From NCBI GenBank assembly GCA_964634615.1, contig CAZWLQ010000021.1, positions 1-10,807 on the forward strand: a stretch of DNA of 10,807 nt, written 5' to 3'. A program made the position numbers and the translations under genes. The notes beneath the pieces were generated by a model. It had not been told where the DNA came from and did no database searches. It saw only the letters and a list, made by a program, of their open reading frames with translations. The stretch comes from EsbW-18 sp964634615. GTDB taxonomy: Bacteria; Patescibacteriota; Minisyncoccia; Phycocordibacterales; EsbW-18. Positions 10,425-10,807 of the stretch are shown here, one piece after another. Numbering within the stretch: the stretch's first letter is position 1; every line of letters starts with the position of its first letter.

Positions 10425-10802
10425 TCAGTCGGGGTAGGACAGGAGCGAGTGTTCGAGCTCCGACGCCTCGACGTTGATCTGCTGCACCTGTCGTCGGAGA
10501 TCCGCGATATCCTTCTCGTACTCACCGATTTTGGCCAGCTTCCTTCCGGCCAACTCGTTGAGCTTGAGCGTCTCGGCTCGCGTCTCTTCTTTCGAGACAT
10601 CCTCGATTCCGAGACTCGACAAGGCGGCACGAACGGTGGTCCAGGTGGTTGCTCCCACACCCTGGCCGGACGCCTCGAGCGACGCCATCACATCCTTCGC
10701 TTCCTTGAGGCCGAACTTGCGCGGCGGCGGCGGTTCGGGAGTCTGCGACCCGAAGATGTGCAAGAAGACCGCACGCACACTCGCAAAGAGATTCTTGAAC
10801 AT
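10425..10802 (-). CDS. Coiled-coil orphan protein
   Basis: From the ATG at 10802 the product has 125 residues; only five bases upstream are in the window, so an earlier start and the ribosome site cannot be judged. Residues 1-18 (MFKNLFASVRAVFLHIFG) are an amphipathic or weakly hydrophobic helix that could bind the membrane surface. A proline hinge TPEPPPPRK (21-29) follows. Residues about 31-68 are mixed helical (GLKEAKDVMASLEASG, TTWTTVRAALSSLGI). Residues about 72-122 are a continuous charged helix with heptad-like spacing (LNELAGRKLAKIGEYEKDIADLRRQVQQI), probably a coiled coil. The family is unknown to me. It ends at its own terminator and converges with the gene at 10024. Confidence 0.65.
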   Translation of the reverse strand: MFKNLFASVRAVFLHIFGSQTPEPPPPRKFGLKEAKDVMASLEASGQGVGATTWTTVRAALSSLGIEDVSKEETRAETLKLNELAGRKLAKIGEYEKDIADLRRQVQQINVEASELEHSLLSYPD

Positions 10803-10807
10803 GGTTT

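Overview
The window reads like a chromosomal piece of a Candidate Phyla Radiation (Patescibacteria/Parcubacteria-like) bacterium. Three kinds of evidence point there: a tuf-rpsJ pair with a CPR-style EF-Tu; a winged-helix protein with a degenerate nucleotidyltransferase-like domain and a truncated MscS-type membrane protein, both of which I associate with this group; and intergenic CCTGCCGGCAGG palindromes with CCAAA-rich filler. This placement rests on remembered family knowledge and was not checked by a search.

Layout. Positions 1-1490 hold two minus-strand genes for small Sec-exported proteins of unknown function (231-560 and 839-1372), each with its own promoter and terminator and a 30-bp perfect palindrome near the boundary between them. 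Next come a wHTH/NTase-like regulator (1600-2154), a soluble orphan protein (2359-3003) and a five-helix MscS-like membrane protein (3253-3942). Positions 4000-7155 form the most striking block: four tandem genes (4084, 4795, 5547, 6392), each encoding a two-helix membrane protein with a cytoplasmic tail that looks like a winged helix and ends in WSPED...VPSPSPA or a close variant. All four share a near-identical promoter/leader module and each has its own terminator. Copies 3 and 4 lie in a perfect 845-bp tandem duplication. Positions 7246-9086 hold the housekeeping unit tuf-rpsJ, closed by a strong terminator so that rpsJ is cut off from any downstream S10-operon genes. Positions 9089-10807 hold another two-helix orphan (9165-9875), a small basic orphan (10024-10308) and a convergent coiled-coil orphan (10425-10802).

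The accessory genes are organised alike. Most are monocistronic, with a recognisable -35/-10, a good Shine-Dalgarno and a strong intrinsic terminator, and most match no family I know. The 4.0-7.1 kb array is the best candidate for an undescribed system: a modular family in which promoter, leader, N-terminal RLxTK segment and C-terminal tail are constant, while the membrane segments and middle domain vary. The boundaries of the 845-bp duplication fall inside the constant 3' segment, so unequal crossing-over between constant segments can explain how the array grows.

I saw no tRNA, rRNA, CRISPR array, transposase or integrase in this window.
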